Origin: Sphingobium sp. D43FB
GTDB taxonomy: Bacteria; Pseudomonadota; Alphaproteobacteria; Sphingomonadales; Sphingomonadaceae
DNA: 64,000 nucleotides
Reading direction: 5' to 3'
Assembly (NCBI RefSeq): GCF_002312805.1
Contig: NZ_NMUA01000011.1
Location: 1-64,000, forward strand
Position numbers and translations under genes: made by a program. Positions 43,098 through 54,942 of the stretch are shown piece after piece; position 1 is the first letter of the stretch, and the number at the start of each line of letters is the position of its first letter. The notes under the pieces were generated by a model that searched no databases, was not told the DNA's origin, and was given only the letters and a program-made list of their open reading frames with translations.

Positions 43098-45571
43098 GAC
43101 AGCAGGTCCATCGTCTCGGTCTTGCGGACCTGCAGGAAATAGCGCTGGCCGATCGCGTCGGAGAGGCCGAGCAGCCGGTTCTCCACATCGGCGATATCGG
43201 CCATGGTCAGCATGTCGCCGGTCAGCGGCGCGAGCCGCGCCGCCAGCGCATCGGCGCGGCGTAGCGGCTCTTCGGGCATGCCGTCGGCGCGCAGCGTGGG
43301 CAGCGCGGCGATATGCTCCGCCAGCCGTGCCGCCTGATAGACGATCGCGCGCGGATTATGCGGCTCCAGCGCGACGAGATCGCGCACCGGCGGCAGCGCC
43401 GGGCCGGTCAGATAGCGGGTGCGATAGCTGATCTGGCTGTCCTGCAAATCCAGCAGCACGGTCAAATCGTCGGCGCTGGCGCCGTCGCCGCCGAACAGGC
43501 TGACGAGGCGACAGCCATTGATCGCGCGCTCCATCCGGCGGCCCATATCATGGAAGCGCCAGGCTTCGGTGCGCGCCATATTCTCCGCCGCCAGCCCCGA
43601 CAGCGCAGAAATCCGCTCGATCATGCGGGATGTGGCGTCGAGCAGCGTCTCGGTCACCGCGCCGTCGAAGCGGGGCAGCGGCAGGCGCACCAGCCGCCAC
43701 ACGTCGCTCGCCAGTCGATCGCGCAGCCCCTCGCCGATATTGGCCACCCGGCCCATCAAGGTCCGCACGCTGCCGCTCTGGTTGGCGTCGCCCAGCGCGA
43801 TGGCGCAGAGCGGGCCGACCGCGCCGCGACTGCTGGGGATTGCGCCCCATAGCGCCAGTTGCCCGACCAGCCGCGCCATGGTGGGCGAAGCAAGCGAGGG
43901 GCCGATATCCGCCTCGATCGATCCGCCGACGATCGCGCGGATCAGCCGCAGCGTCATTTCGGTGCGCTCGATATAGCGGCCCAGCCAGAAGAGATTGTCC
44001 GCCGCCTTGGCCGGCAGCATCCCCCCCACCCGCCGGATCGCGGGCGCGCCGCCGGAGCCGAGCAGCGTGTCGGGCGGCACGGGCTGGCTGTCGATGACGC
44101 ACATGTCGGCGGACATGTCGCCCCGGCCCATCAGCGCGGCGCGAATGTCGCCATGGCCCGCAAGGCGTGCGAAGGCGCCCGGCATCACACGCCATTGGCC
44201 GAGTGCATCGCGCGCCACGAACACGCGCAGGGTGAAGGGCAGCGGGGTCAATTGCCCATCGACGATGGCGGGGGTGGTCGATAATTTCACCACTTCCTGC
44301 CCGACATAGTCCATCGGCCGCCGCGCCATGGCGTCCAGCAGGGCGGCGCGTTGATCCTTGTCCAGAGCCGATCCGGGAGCGAAATGCGCGTCGGGCAGGC
44401 CCGCGACCGTCTGATCAAAGGCGGAACCGACCACCAGTTCGTCCAGCCGGTCGCGCACATGGGCGCATTCCTTGGCCTGGCCGCACCACCAGGTCGCGAT
44501 ATTGGGCAGGATCAGTTCCTCGCCCAACACAGCCCGCGCCAGTTGCGGCAGGAAGGCGGCGAAGGCGCGCGATTCGATCACGCCCGCGCCCGGCCAGTTG
44601 CTGACCATCAGGCCGCCGCGCGCGCAGGCATCGTAAAGGTCGGGCACGCCGATGCGTGACTTGCTGTCGAAGGCGAGTGGGTCGAGGAAGCGGCTGTCCA
44701 GCCAGCGCCACAGGCCGTCGATCCGCTTCAAGCCCTGGATGGTGCGGACGAATAATTGCCCGTCAGTGACGATCAGATCCTCGCCCTCGACCAGCAACAG
44801 GCCAAGATAGCGGGCGAGATGCGCCTGTTCGGCATAGCTCTGGTTGAAGCGGCCGGGCGTCAGCAGGCCGATGCGCGGGTCGGACCGGGCGCAATCGGCG
44901 GCCAGCCCCCGGCGCAATTCGTCGAAAAAGGGCGCAAGCCGCCGGGTATTCATCGCGCCCAGCAGATCGCCCGTGGCGCGTGACAAAGCCAGCCGGTTTT
45001 CCAGCGCATAGCCCACCCCCACCGGGGTCCGCACCCGATCCGACAGGACGCGCCATTCGCCCGCCGGGCCGCGGCCGATATCGGCGGCGTAGAAATGGAG
45101 CTGGTGCCCCTGCGGCGGCGGCGCGCCGTTCATGACGCGCCAATAATGGGCGCTGCCAGTCACGATGCTGGCGGGCAGATTGCCGTCCCTGACCAGCGAC
45201 TGGGTGGAATAAATGTCGGCGATGACCCGTTCGAGCAGGTCGGCGCGCTGGGCGAGGCCGCGTTCGATATGCGCCCATTCGCCCGCGCCGATCAGCAGCG
45301 GCACTGGCCCCAGCGGCCAAGCGCGCTCCTGTTCGTCGCCGGTCAGACGGAACGCCATGCCCAGGTCGATCGCCTGCCGCCCGACATGGTCGGCCAGCGT
45401 CGCTGGGTCGCCCTGCGCCTGCGCCGACAGCCGTTGCAGCATCGTCCGCCAGCGCGGGGCCATGGCGGGCGCGGCGTCGGCGAACAAATCCCCCGCCGGT
45501 GCGGCGGCGAGATAGGCATCGGCCCATCCCCCCGCCGCGCCGGGCGGGGCCGCGGCGTCGGCGGCCATCAC
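43094..45571 (-). CDS. Circularly permuted ATP-grasp and alpha-E domain fusion
   Basis: An 825-residue protein. The N-terminal ~490 residues match the circularly permuted ATP-grasp type 2 family (DUF404/DUF407), seen in [34 protein letters not shown] and [20 protein letters not shown]. The C-terminal ~300 residues are alpha-E (DUF403; [20 protein letters not shown]). ATP-grasp folds usually form amide bonds through acyl phosphates; the alpha-E domain is of unknown role. The two domains are often separate genes and are fused here. Both ends overlap neighbours by ATGA, so the operon is tightly coupled. Confidence 0.9.
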   Translation of the reverse strand: MMAADAAAPPGAAGGWADAYLAAAPAGDLFADAAPAMAPRWRTMLQRLSAQAQGDPATLADHVGRQAIDLGMAFRLTGDEQERAWPLGPVPLLIGAGEWAHIERGLAQRADLLERVIADIYSTQSLVRDGNLPASIVTGSAHYWRVMNGAPPPQGHQLHFYAADIGRGPAGEWRVLSDRVRTPVGVGYALENRLALSRATGDLLGAMNTRRLAPFFDELRRGLAADCARSDPRIGLLTPGRFNQSYAEQAHLARYLGLLLVEGEDLIVTDGQLFVRTIQGLKRIDGLWRWLDSRFLDPLAFDSKSRIGVPDLYDACARGGLMVSNWPGAGVIESRAFAAFLPQLARAVLGEELILPNIATWWCGQAKECAHVRDRLDELVVGSAFDQTVAGLPDAHFAPGSALDKDQRAALLDAMARRPMDYVGQEVVKLSTTPAIVDGQLTPLPFTLRVFVARDALGQWRVMPGAFARLAGHGDIRAALMGRGDMSADMCVIDSQPVPPDTLLGSGGAPAIRRVGGMLPAKAADNLFWLGRYIERTEMTLRLIRAIVGGSIEADIGPSLASPTMARLVGQLALWGAIPSSRGAVGPLCAIALGDANQSGSVRTLMGRVANIGEGLRDRLASDVWRLVRLPLPRFDGAVTETLLDATSRMIERISALSGLAAENMARTEAWRFHDMGRRMERAINGCRLVSLFGGDGASADDLTVLLDLQDSQISYRTRYLTGPALPPVRDLVALEPHNPRAIVYQAARLAEHIAALPTLRADGMPEEPLRRADALAARLAPLTGDMLTMADIADVENRLLGLSDAIGQRYFLQVRKTETMDLLS

Positions 45572-48500
45572 AGCCCCGGTTGTTTGAAGCGCAGGTCCAG
45601 CGTCATCGGAAATTCGCTGGCCGTTTCGGCGGCGGGCATGTCGACTTGGCCTGGGGTGTGGCCATAATCCTGGAACCGCGCCTTGCGCCGCGCTTCGGCC
45701 TCATAGCCGTTGATCGGCAGCGTGTCGTAATTGCGGCCGCCCGGATGCGCGACATGATAGACGCAGCCGCCCAGCGACCGGCCGCTCCAGCTATCCAGCA
45801 CGTCGAAGGTCAGCGGCGCATTGGCGGGCAGATGGGGGTGGAGGCAATTGGCCGGTGCCCATGCCTTGTAGCGGACGCCGCCCACCGCTTCGCCCGGAAC
45901 GCCGGTGGCGGTCATCGGCACCTGCCGCCCGTTGCACGCGACGATATGCCGCCCGGCGACCAAGCCGGTGGCGCGGACCTGCAACCGTTCGGTCGATGAG
46001 TCGACATAGCGCACCGTGCCGCCGATCGCCCCGGTTTCGCCCAGCACGTTCCAGGGTTCGAGCGCATGGGCGATTTCCAGGCCGACGCCGCCCGCATCGA
46101 CCGTGCCATGGACCGGGAAGCGGAACTGGCGCTGCGCTTCGAACCAGTTGGGGTCGAAATCATAGCCCGCGCCGCGCAGGTCGGAGAGGATCTCCAGAAA
46201 ATCGGCCCAGACGAAATGGGGCAGCATGAAACGGTCATGCAGCGTCGTGCCCCAGCGCACCAGATGGCCCTGCTGCGGCTGCCGCCAGAACCAGGCGGTC
46301 AGCGCGCGGAGCAGCAATTGCTGCGCCAGGCTCATGCGCGCTTCGGGCGGCATTTCGAACCCGCGAAACTCCAGCAGGCCAAGCCGCCCGGTGGGACCAT
46401 CGGGCGAGAACATCTTGTCGATGCAGATTTCGGTGCGATGGGTATTGCCCGTCACATCGACCAGCAGGTTGCGGAACAGCCGATCGACCAGCCAGGGGGG
46501 CGGCGCTGCGCCCTCACCCGCAAACGGGTTGGGCACCTGCGCCAGCGCGATCTCCAGCTCATAGAGGCCGTCATGCCGCGCCTCGTCGATGCGCGGCGCC
46601 TGGCTCGTCGGGCCGATGCAGAGGCCGGAGAAGAGATAGGAGAGCGAAGGATGGCGCTGCCAATAGAGGACGAAGCTCTTGAGCAGATCAGGCCGCCGGA
46701 TGAAGGGCGAGTCGCCCAGCGTCGGCCCGCCCAGCACGATATGATTGCCCCCGCCGGTGCCGACCGATCGACCATCGACCATGAATTTGTCGGCGGTCAG
46801 CTGACATTCGCGGGCATGGTCATAGACTTGCTGGGTGATGTGAACCGTCTCGTCCCAACTGGCGGCGGGCTGGACATTGACTTCGATCACGCCGGGGTCG
46901 GGCGTCGCCTTCAGCACGTCGATGCGCGGGTCTGGCGGCGGCGAATAGCCCTCGATCCGCACGGGGATGCGCAGCGCTTCGGCGGCGGCTTCGACCTCGG
47001 CGATCAGCTCCAGATAATCTTCCAGCGCCTGTACCGGCGGCAGGAAGACCGAGAGATAATGGCCGCGCGGTTCGACCGTCACGGCGGTCCGCACCGCGCC
47101 TTCGATGATGACCTGCTCGACCCGTTCCTGCGCGGCCATGCCGCCTTCGGGACCGGCCACGCGCTGCGACTGTTGCGCGCGCACTTCCTCGACGCTCGCC
47201 TGTTCGACGATCTGGGTGCGGAAATCGGGCAGCGGCTCGCGCGGATCGCTGGTGTCGCGGGGGTGGATATAGGGGTAATCGGAGGGCGGCACATAGGGCA
47301 GCGATCCCAGTGGCAGGCGATAGCCCAGCGCCGAATCGCCCGGCACCGCGAACAGCTTGCCGCGCCGCAACTGCCAGATTTCGCTCTGCCAGCGCGGCTT
47401 TGCCACCTGAGACTGCCAGCGCTGCACCGGCAGCACATAGCCGACCGGCTGGTCCAGGCCACGCTCGAACGTCTTGACCATCCGCGCGCGCGCTTCGGGG
47501 TCGCTGATCTTGGGATCATCGGGGCTGGCATTGATCGGCAGGTCGGCTTCCTTGACCGCCCAGACTGCCGGATCTTCATAGACCGCATGGGTATATTCGT
47601 CGGTAAAGCCCATATTCCCGGCCATATGGCTGAGGAATGCGCGGGCGTCGGCGGGCGTCACCATGCGCGCACCATCGGGCGCATCGTCGGGCGCGATCAG
47701 GCTTTCGTCGCGCCAGATCGGCGTGCCATCCTTGCGCCAATAGACCGCATAGGCCCAGCGCGGCAGGCTTTCGCCCGGATACCATTTGCCCTGCCCATGA
47801 TGCAGCAGACCGCCGGGCGCGAAGGTCGCGCGCAGCTTGCGGATCAGCCGGTCGGCATAGGCCGCCTTGGTCGGCCCGACCGCGTCGCCATTCCATTCGC
47901 CCGCATCGCCGCCATCGACCGCCACGAAGGTCGGCTCGCCCCCTGTGGTCAGGCGCACATCCTGCGCGATCAGGTCGGCATCGACTTGTGCGCCGAGCGC
48001 CATCACCGCATCCCAGCGGCTGTCGGTAAAGGGCTTGGTGATCCGCACCGCTTCGGCAATGCGCGACACGTTCATCGCGAACTCGAAATCGACTTCGGCG
48101 GGTTCGGCCATGCCGCTGATCGGCGCGGCGGACTTGTAGTGCGGCGTTGCGCAGAGCGGAATATGCCCCTCGCCCGCGAACATGCCGCTGGTGGCGTCCA
48201 GCGCCACCCAGCCTGCGCCGGGCACATAGGCCTCCGCCCAGGCATGGAGGTCGACGACATCCTGCGTGACCCCCTTTGGCCCCTCGATCGGCTCGACATC
48301 GGCGACCAGCTGGATCGAATAGCCCGACACGAAGCGCGCAGCAAAGCCCAGGCGGCGCAGCAATTGCACCAGCAGCCAGGCCGAATCGCGGCACGATCCG
48401 GTGCCGACTTCCAGCGTCTCTTCGGGCGTCTGCACGCCCGCTTCCATGCGGATGACATAGCCGACCTGTTGTTGCAGGCGGCGGTTCACCTCGACCAGGA

Positions 48501-48939
48501 AATCGACCGTCCGGCTTTGAAAACCATCATATTGCGCCACCATCGCGTCGAACATCGGCCCCTGCGGTTCGATGTCGAAATAGGCGGCGAGGTCGGTCTT
48601 CAGCTGGTCGTCATAGGCGAAGGGGTAAGTCTCCGCATAAGGCTCGACGAAGAAATCGAACGGATTGATGATGTCGAGGTCCGCGAGCAGATCGACCTGG
48701 ATGCGGAAATGATCGACCGGATCGGGAAACACCACGCGCGCCAGCCAGTTGCCGTGCGGGTCCTGCTGCCAGTTCAGGAAATGGTTCGCCGGTTCGATCT
48801 TCAGCGCATAATTGGGGACTTTGGTCCGGCTATGCGGCGCCGGGCGCAGGCGGATGACCTGTGGCCCCAGGCGGATCGGGCGATTGTAACGATAGGCGGT
48901 GAGGTGGTGGAGTGCGGCTTTGAGCATGGTCGCGATCAA
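45568..48939 (-). CDS. Transglutaminase-like protein with C-terminal DUF2126
   Basis: An 1123-residue protein. The first ~290 residues are a transglutaminase domain with intact catalytic residues: C183 in [13 protein letters not shown]232 in [10 protein letters not shown] and D248 in WVALDATSG. The remaining ~830 residues are DUF2126, with segments such as [20 protein letters not shown] and [20 protein letters not shown]. The DUF2126 half includes a region reminiscent of glutamine-synthetase-like amidoligases. The start may be ATG 48927. It is first in the operon, followed by the ATP-grasp/alpha-E protein. Confidence 0.9.
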   Translation of the reverse strand: MIATMLKAALHHLTAYRYNRPIRLGPQVIRLRPAPHSRTKVPNYALKIEPANHFLNWQQDPHGNWLARVVFPDPVDHFRIQVDLLADLDIINPFDFFVEPYAETYPFAYDDQLKTDLAAYFDIEPQGPMFDAMVAQYDGFQSRTVDFLVEVNRRLQQQVGYVIRMEAGVQTPEETLEVGTGSCRDSAWLLVQLLRRLGFAARFVSGYSIQLVADVEPIEGPKGVTQDVVDLHAWAEAYVPGAGWVALDATSGMFAGEGHIPLCATPHYKSAAPISGMAEPAEVDFEFAMNVSRIAEAVRITKPFTDSRWDAVMALGAQVDADLIAQDVRLTTGGEPTFVAVDGGDAGEWNGDAVGPTKAAYADRLIRKLRATFAPGGLLHHGQGKWYPGESLPRWAYAVYWRKDGTPIWRDESLIAPDDAPDGARMVTPADARAFLSHMAGNMGFTDEYTHAVYEDPAVWAVKEADLPINASPDDPKISDPEARARMVKTFERGLDQPVGYVLPVQRWQSQVAKPRWQSEIWQLRRGKLFAVPGDSALGYRLPLGSLPYVPPSDYPYIHPRDTSDPREPLPDFRTQIVEQASVEEVRAQQSQRVAGPEGGMAAQERVEQVIIEGAVRTAVTVEPRGHYLSVFLPPVQALEDYLELIAEVEAAAEALRIPVRIEGYSPPPDPRIDVLKATPDPGVIEVNVQPAASWDETVHITQQVYDHARECQLTADKFMVDGRSVGTGGGNHIVLGGPTLGDSPFIRRPDLLKSFVLYWQRHPSLSYLFSGLCIGPTSQAPRIDEARHDGLYELEIALAQVPNPFAGEGAAPPPWLVDRLFRNLLVDVTGNTHRTEICIDKMFSPDGPTGRLGLLEFRGFEMPPEARMSLAQQLLLRALTAWFWRQPQQGHLVRWGTTLHDRFMLPHFVWADFLEILSDLRGAGYDFDPNWFEAQRQFRFPVHGTVDAGGVGLEIAHALEPWNVLGETGAIGGTVRYVDSSTERLQVRATGLVAGRHIVACNGRQVPMTATGVPGEAVGGVRYKAWAPANCLHPHLPANAPLTFDVLDSWSGRSLGGCVYHVAHPGGRNYDTLPINGYEAEARRKARFQDYGHTPGQVDMPAAETASEFPMTLDLRFKQPGL

Positions 48940-48990
48940 ACGCTACCCCCTGCTGCAATGCAACAGCCAATCGCGCGGGCCGTGCAGATT

Positions 48991-49287
48991 CTAACCGGTG
49001 CCCAACCGCCCGCGCCGATAGCGCCGCCGCAGCACCGCCCCCGCGATCAGCAACGGCGTCGCCACCAGCATCAGTGCCATGCCGATCAGGCTGGGCGACC
49101 AACCCAGGATGCTGTGCAGGCCAAAGGCGGATGGCGCGAGCAGCAGCAGAAATCCGGCGGTCAGCAGCCACAGCCCCCAGCGGCGCGGCCGCACCGCGAC
49201 CATGCGATATTCATGCCGCCACGCCTTGCGGCCTTCCTTGGTCGACAAATCGGGGGTGGGATGGTGAGACATAAGGGCTGGACTCAT
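48991..49287 (-). CDS. Small two-TM membrane protein, unknown function
   Basis: A 98-residue protein with a basic N-terminal region (KEGRKAWRHEYRM, VRPRRWG), two hydrophobic helices (~36-56 and 65-86) and an Arg-rich C-terminus. No family recognised. It lies 51 bases upstream of the DUF2126 gene on the same strand, so it may share the promoter, and is divergent from the thiC riboswitch. Confidence 0.65.
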   Translation of the reverse strand: MSPALMSHHPTPDLSTKEGRKAWRHEYRMVAVRPRRWGLWLLTAGFLLLLAPSAFGLHSILGWSPSLIGMALMLVATPLLIAGAVLRRRYRRGRLGTG

Positions 49288-49311
49288 GCCGCGAACGCCT
49301 TACCCTGTCCA

Positions 49312-51394
<2,083 letters not shown>

Positions 51395-51445
51395 GGGATA
51401 CGGGATTGAGCGATAGAAGCTGATCTTGTGTTAGGGAGATAGGCT

Positions 51446-51802
51446 GTGAGCTGGCTCGATAAATTGCGAAGGCGATTGACGGGCCAGCGCCCTCCCGGTC
51501 CGAGTTACAAGCCTATGCCGCCTCATCCGGCAAACGTGCCCGGCTCTTTCTATGTCGAAAATGGGTGTTGTTTGTTTTGCGGCGTCTGGGAAGATGTTGC
51601 GAGTGATATGATGAGCTGGTTAGGGGATGACCCCGGCCATTGTTATATCTCTCGCCAACCTCAGACAGACGAAGAATTTGGCCGGATGGTTGAAGCAATG
51701 CAGATAAATGAAGTCGATTGTATCCGTGTCCGCCATTGCAAGAGTGCGTGGAAGGACGAACTCATTCGGCAAGGTTTGGTCGATCAAATTGATCCAGAAT
51801 GA
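51446..51802 (+). CDS. Small cysteine-rich protein, ferredoxin-like
   Basis: A 118-residue soluble protein. The core FYVENGCCLFCGVWEDVA, then GHCYISRQP and two more cysteines (EVDCIRVRHC) resembles a small family annotated as ferredoxin-like in other genomes, with several cysteines spaced for a metal cluster. The basic N-terminus (KLRRRLTGQR) has no signal. It has clearly lower GC and more A/T-rich codons than thiC and belongs to the accessory island. Function unknown. Confidence 0.55.
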   Translation: MSWLDKLRRRLTGQRPPGPSYKPMPPHPANVPGSFYVENGCCLFCGVWEDVASDMMSWLGDDPGHCYISRQPQTDEEFGRMVEAMQINEVDCIRVRHCKSAWKDELIRQGLVDQIDPE

Positions 51803-51849
51803 AAATATTTGGCGGCTGTAGCGAACTGGCGGACTGCAAATGGATAATA

Positions 51850-52263
51850 TCACCCCACCTTCTTCGGCCGCCCACCCTTCGCCCCATTAGCCCTTGCCGC
51901 CGCTGCCTTGGCGGGCGATGTCACGCTGCCCGCGCGCCGCGCCAGTTCGCGCATCCAGGCCTTGGTGCCGAACGATCCGGCCATCAGCGCCGGGACGGAA
52001 AGGTCCACGTCCAGCGCTTCCCAATGCAGGCCAAAGCCCGCGCCCGCAATCTCCACCTCTGCCAGTTGATCGGGCGTGGCCGCTTCCAAACCCTGCGCCA
52101 GGCCGGGCGGAAAGGCGAAGGTTGCGCCACTGGCGAGGTCGACGATGATGCGCCCCGCCTTGCGGTCATAGCGCGCGGCCAGCGCGCGCGGTTCGTTGGC
52201 CAGCGCGTCCCGGCCCCGCGCCTCTGCCGCGTCGATCTGCGCATCGGACCAGTGACCCGTCAT
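51850..52263 (-). CDS. DUF2442 domain protein
   Basis: A 137-residue protein. The central segment IIVDLASGATFAFPPGLAQG and the following EIAGAGFGLHWEALDVDLSV are the DUF2442 core; the C-terminus is Ala/Lys-rich with a GRPKKVG AT-hook-like tail. It overlaps the DUF4160 gene by four bases. DUF2442-DUF4160 pairs often occur in accessory regions and are proposed toxin-antitoxin-like systems; this is not proved. Confidence 0.82.
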   Translation of the reverse strand: MTGHWSDAQIDAAEARGRDALANEPRALAARYDRKAGRIIVDLASGATFAFPPGLAQGLEAATPDQLAEVEIAGAGFGLHWEALDVDLSVPALMAGSFGTKAWMRELARRAGSVTSPAKAAAARANGAKGGRPKKVG

Positions 52264-52508
52264 TCCTCATCTCCATGTATCGAGCGCCAGTGCGTCATGA
52301 ACGCCGCCTGCCGCTCCAGCACCACATCCATCGCCCGCCTGCGATCCGCCGCTTTCATGCCGATCGCATATATGAGTTGGGGTAGCGCGCCATCCGGCGA
52401 CAGCGCGACCTTCAACTCGCCATTGCCCAGCACATGGACATGCGGCGGCTCATGATCGTGCGTGTAGATGACAAAGCGCATGCCATGCGCACGATAGATC
52501 GTAACCAT
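52260..52508 (-). CDS. DUF4160 domain protein
   Basis: An 82-residue protein with the DUF4160 signature FVIYTHDHEPPHVHVLGN and a helical C-terminus (RRRAMDVVLERQAAFM). The HDHEPPHVH cluster could bind metal. It is upstream of, and coupled to, the DUF2442 gene. No RelE-like or nuclease motif is apparent. Confidence 0.85.
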   Translation of the reverse strand: MVTIYRAHGMRFVIYTHDHEPPHVHVLGNGELKVALSPDGALPQLIYAIGMKAADRRRAMDVVLERQAAFMTHWRSIHGDEE

Positions 52509-52555
52509 GGCGATAAATAACCTATCTGTTGGGTTATTTCAAGCGAGCAACGAGT

Positions 52556-52822
52556 TCACCGATACACCTTTCGCCGATGCGCCACGCGCACGATGATAAT
52601 CACCACCCGCTCATCCTTGATCTGCGCCACCACGCGATAATCGCCGACCCGCCAGCGCCAATAGCCTGCATGGTCGCCGGTCAGCGCGCTGCCCAGCGTA
52701 CGCGGATCGTCCAGCGTGGCGATCCGTTCCTCCAATGTCGTAATGATCCGCCGGGCCACGCTACGGTCGAGTTTCTTCAACTCCTTTACCGCATCGGGCA
52801 GGAACTCAATCGTCCAGGCCAA
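52556..52822 (-). CDS. RelE/StbE-type toxin
   Basis: An 88-residue RelE/ParE superfamily protein: MAWTIEFLPDAVKELKKLDR at the N-terminus and the C-terminal segments YWRWRVGDYRVVAQI, VVIIIVRVAHRRKVY characteristic of RelE mRNA interferases, with Arg and His/Arg residues at the active site positions. Its start overlaps the antitoxin gene by 17 bases, the normal order (antitoxin first). Confidence 0.88.
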   Translation of the reverse strand: MAWTIEFLPDAVKELKKLDRSVARRIITTLEERIATLDDPRTLGSALTGDHAGYWRWRVGDYRVVAQIKDERVVIIIVRVAHRRKVYR

Positions 52823-53024
52823 GATCGCGCTTCACATCGGCAAGTGGAATGGCGTCGCCCGCGCGAAAACCCTTCATCCGTTCCTCGGCGAGATAAAAAT
52901 CTTCCAGATCATCCAGATGCGCCTCGATTGCTTCGCGCGCATAAAATGTCTTGGTCCGCCCCGTCCGCGCTGCCAGCGCATCAAGGCGGCTCTCCAATTC
53001 AGGCGTCAGGCGCACGGCAAGCAT
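52806..53024 (-). CDS. Ribbon-helix-helix antitoxin partner of the RelE toxin
   Basis: About 72 residues. The N-terminal MLAVRLTPELESRLDALA is a ribbon-helix-helix strand and helix, and FYAREAIEAHLDDLEDFYLA is the second helix, then a flexible acidic tail binds the toxin. The start may be 53036 (MEADMLAV). RHH antitoxins also autoregulate their operon. It is paired with the RelE gene downstream. Confidence 0.85.
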   Translation of the reverse strand: MLAVRLTPELESRLDALAARTGRTKTFYAREAIEAHLDDLEDFYLAEERMKGFRAGDAIPLADVKRDLGLDD

Positions 53025-53094
53025 ATCAGCCTCCAAGGGTTGCTATACATATATAGCACTTGCGCCAAACACGCAATTGCACGCTACACGCCCG

Positions 53095-53382
53095 TCAAAA
53101 GTGCCGCGCCGGGTCCATCGCCTTGTGCAGCACGCGGACTATCGAAATATTCTTCCCGTCGAAGCGATAGAAAAGGCGATGTTCGCGAACCGGCAGGCTG
53201 CGAATCCGATCGCCAAGATCGGGTCGTGCCATGCCCAGTTCGGGATGTTCGCGAAGCCGGTCGAGTGCCGTGTCGATGGCAAGCAGATAGGTTTCGCCTG
53301 CCACTTCGCCATGCCCAGCGACGCTATAGTCGAGTATGTCGTCCAAGTCGCGCCGGGCCTTCGCCCTGATACGCAGTATCAT
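53095..53382 (-). CDS. parE: ParE-type toxin
   Basis: A 95-residue ParE/RelE superfamily protein: RIRAKARRDLDDILDYS at the N-terminus and YRFDGKNISIVRVLHKAMDP near the C-terminus, as in plasmid-type ParE gyrase poisons. Its start overlaps parD by four bases. The gyrase target is inferred from the family. Confidence 0.88.
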   Translation of the reverse strand: MILRIRAKARRDLDDILDYSVAGHGEVAGETYLLAIDTALDRLREHPELGMARPDLGDRIRSLPVREHRLFYRFDGKNISIVRVLHKAMDPARHF

Positions 53383-53639
53383 CCCGCGTTTGATTGGGCG
53401 GCCCGCCGGGCGCGACCGTCAGCGATGATGTCGGCGATGGTCGCGTCGGTTTCCGGCGACGCTAGCCCTTCTTCGATCGCGGCACGCAGAGCGCGGCGCT
53501 TCTCCTCCGCCTCCTGCTCGCGCCGAACCAGGTCGCGGACATAATCGCTGCTGCTGCTGTAGCGGCCTTCGGCGACGCGGGCCTCTATCCAGCTTTTGAG
53601 GCCATCGGGGAGGGAGATGTTCATCTGTGCCATGGCCAT
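53379..53639 (-). CDS. parD: ParD-type antitoxin
   Basis: An 86-residue protein. MNISLPDGLKSWIEARVAEG is the ParD ribbon-helix-helix, followed by RYSSSSDYVRDLVRREQE and a C-terminal toxin-binding tail. Either ATG 53639 or 53624 (MNISLP) can start it. It precedes parE with an ATGA overlap, and its promoter region abuts the AbrB-Doc module that faces the other way. Confidence 0.9.
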   Translation of the reverse strand: MAMAQMNISLPDGLKSWIEARVAEGRYSSSSDYVRDLVRREQEAEEKRRALRAAIEEGLASPETDATIADIIADGRARRAAQSNAG

Positions 53640-53718
53640 AATGCCTACAATATTGCGCTATTCTTGACAAGAAGCGTGGCCGTTGCACCCTCGCCGCTAT
53701 CTATGTTATAACGAGCGT

Positions 53719-53946
53719 ATGAACATGCCCCTCAAAATCACCAAGATCGGCAACAGCGCCGGAGTCATCCTGCCCAAGGAATTGCTGGCGCAACTGCGCG
53801 TCGGGCCTGGGGATATGCTCTATGTTACCGAATCCCCCGATGGCGTGCGCCTGACCGCGGCCAATCCCGACTTTGAATCGAAGATGGACCTGGCCGAACA
53901 GATCATGCGCGAGGATCGCGACATATTGCGCGTGTTGGCGAAGTAA
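53719..53946 (+). CDS. AbrB/MazE-type antitoxin
   Basis: A 75-residue SpoVT/AbrB-fold protein: LKITKIGNSAGVILPKELLA is the DNA-binding swapped-hairpin signature, and the C-terminal tail AEQIMREDRDILRVLAK binds the toxin. The start MNMPLK at 53719 follows AACGAGC. It precedes the Doc toxin gene by six bases. Confidence 0.88.
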   Translation: MNMPLKITKIGNSAGVILPKELLAQLRVGPGDMLYVTESPDGVRLTAANPDFESKMDLAEQIMREDRDILRVLAK

Positions 53947-53952
53947 GCGGAC

Positions 53953-54360
53953 ATGGTGGAAAGCGGCGAACAGCGCCGCGAGCCGGTGTGGATCGAAAAG
54001 CCCGTCGCGCTCGCTATCCATGACCGCCAACTGGCCGAACATGGCGGCGGCACCGGTGTCCGCGATGACGGATTGCTGGAATCGGCGCTGGCACGTCCGC
54101 TCAACCAGTGGACCTATGGTGAGGAGGATCACTGCCAACTGGCCGCTGCCTATGCTTTCGGCGTCGTGCGCAACCATCCCTTCGTCGATGGCAACAAGCG
54201 CACCGGCTGGGTGCTGGCGCGCCTGTTTCTGGCGCTCAACGGCGTTGCCCTAAGTTTCGACGCGAGCGACGCGACCCGCACCATGCTGGACTTCGCCGCC
54301 GGGAATCTGGGCGAAGCGGACCTGGCCGACTGGTTCCGCCAGCACCTCGCCCCCGCCTGA
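53953..54360 (+). CDS. Doc-type (Fic-fold) toxin
   Basis: A 135-residue protein with the Fic/Doc motif HPFVDGNKRTGWVLARLFLA. Doc toxins phosphorylate elongation factor Tu; the G-N-K-R and H are intact, so it is probably active. It is preceded by a cognate AbrB-type antitoxin, where Phd would be the classical partner. The pairing of Doc with AbrB-type antitoxins is known but less usual. Confidence 0.88.
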   Translation: MVESGEQRREPVWIEKPVALAIHDRQLAEHGGGTGVRDDGLLESALARPLNQWTYGEEDHCQLAAAYAFGVVRNHPFVDGNKRTGWVLARLFLALNGVALSFDASDATRTMLDFAAGNLGEADLADWFRQHLAPA

Positions 54361-54373
54361 CCGCGCCGTTCCG

Positions 54374-54691
54374 TTACCCCCGCTCGCGCGCCTTGATCTT
54401 GCGCACGTCGGCCAGCTGCCCCATCAGTATCGCCAGTGCGTCGCGTTCCGGCTGGGGCAGGTCCGTCGTGTCGAAATGGCGGATCAATATTTCGAGCGCG
54501 TCGCCGATGCGGCCGATCTGGCGGCCATAACTGCCGACCTCGTCCAGCACCGTGCGTTCGATGTCGGGCCGCGCCGTCTGCCCCAGGGTGATGTTGACGA
54601 GGCCGATCTGCCCGCCATTCTGCGTCCAATAGAGAGGATTGATCGCCTGCCACAATTTTTCGGGTGCCAGCGCCATGGTGAAGGGTTGCAT
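54374..54691 (-). CDS. Conserved hypothetical protein, helical
   Basis: A 105-residue soluble protein, predicted helical (LAPEKLWQAINPLYW, ILGQ/GRIGDALEILIRHFD, ALAILMGQLADVRKIKAR). No signal peptide or membrane segment. No family recognised. It lies 14 bases after doc in convergent orientation. The 54692-54942 gap upstream holds no gene I can support. Confidence 0.55.
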   Translation of the reverse strand: MQPFTMALAPEKLWQAINPLYWTQNGGQIGLVNITLGQTARPDIERTVLDEVGSYGRQIGRIGDALEILIRHFDTTDLPQPERDALAILMGQLADVRKIKARERG

Positions 54692-54942
54692 CGGGCCGTC
54701 CTTCGCTCGTTCGAGACGAACCGAAAGCTGCCATGGCAGACCCGCCTGCGCAAGCGCGCTGTCCTACCGGCCGCAACGCTGCTATGCTCTCGCCCAGGCT
54801 TTGCGATAGGATCAATGCGGCGCAACATAGTATCGCAATGTGCGGGAAAAGTGCGAAGCTAAGGCCGCGACGCCGCCTGTCCTTCGGCCCGCACCCCCCT
54901 TGCCACTGGACCGCCCGGCCATAAGCCCTACATAGCCCTCTT

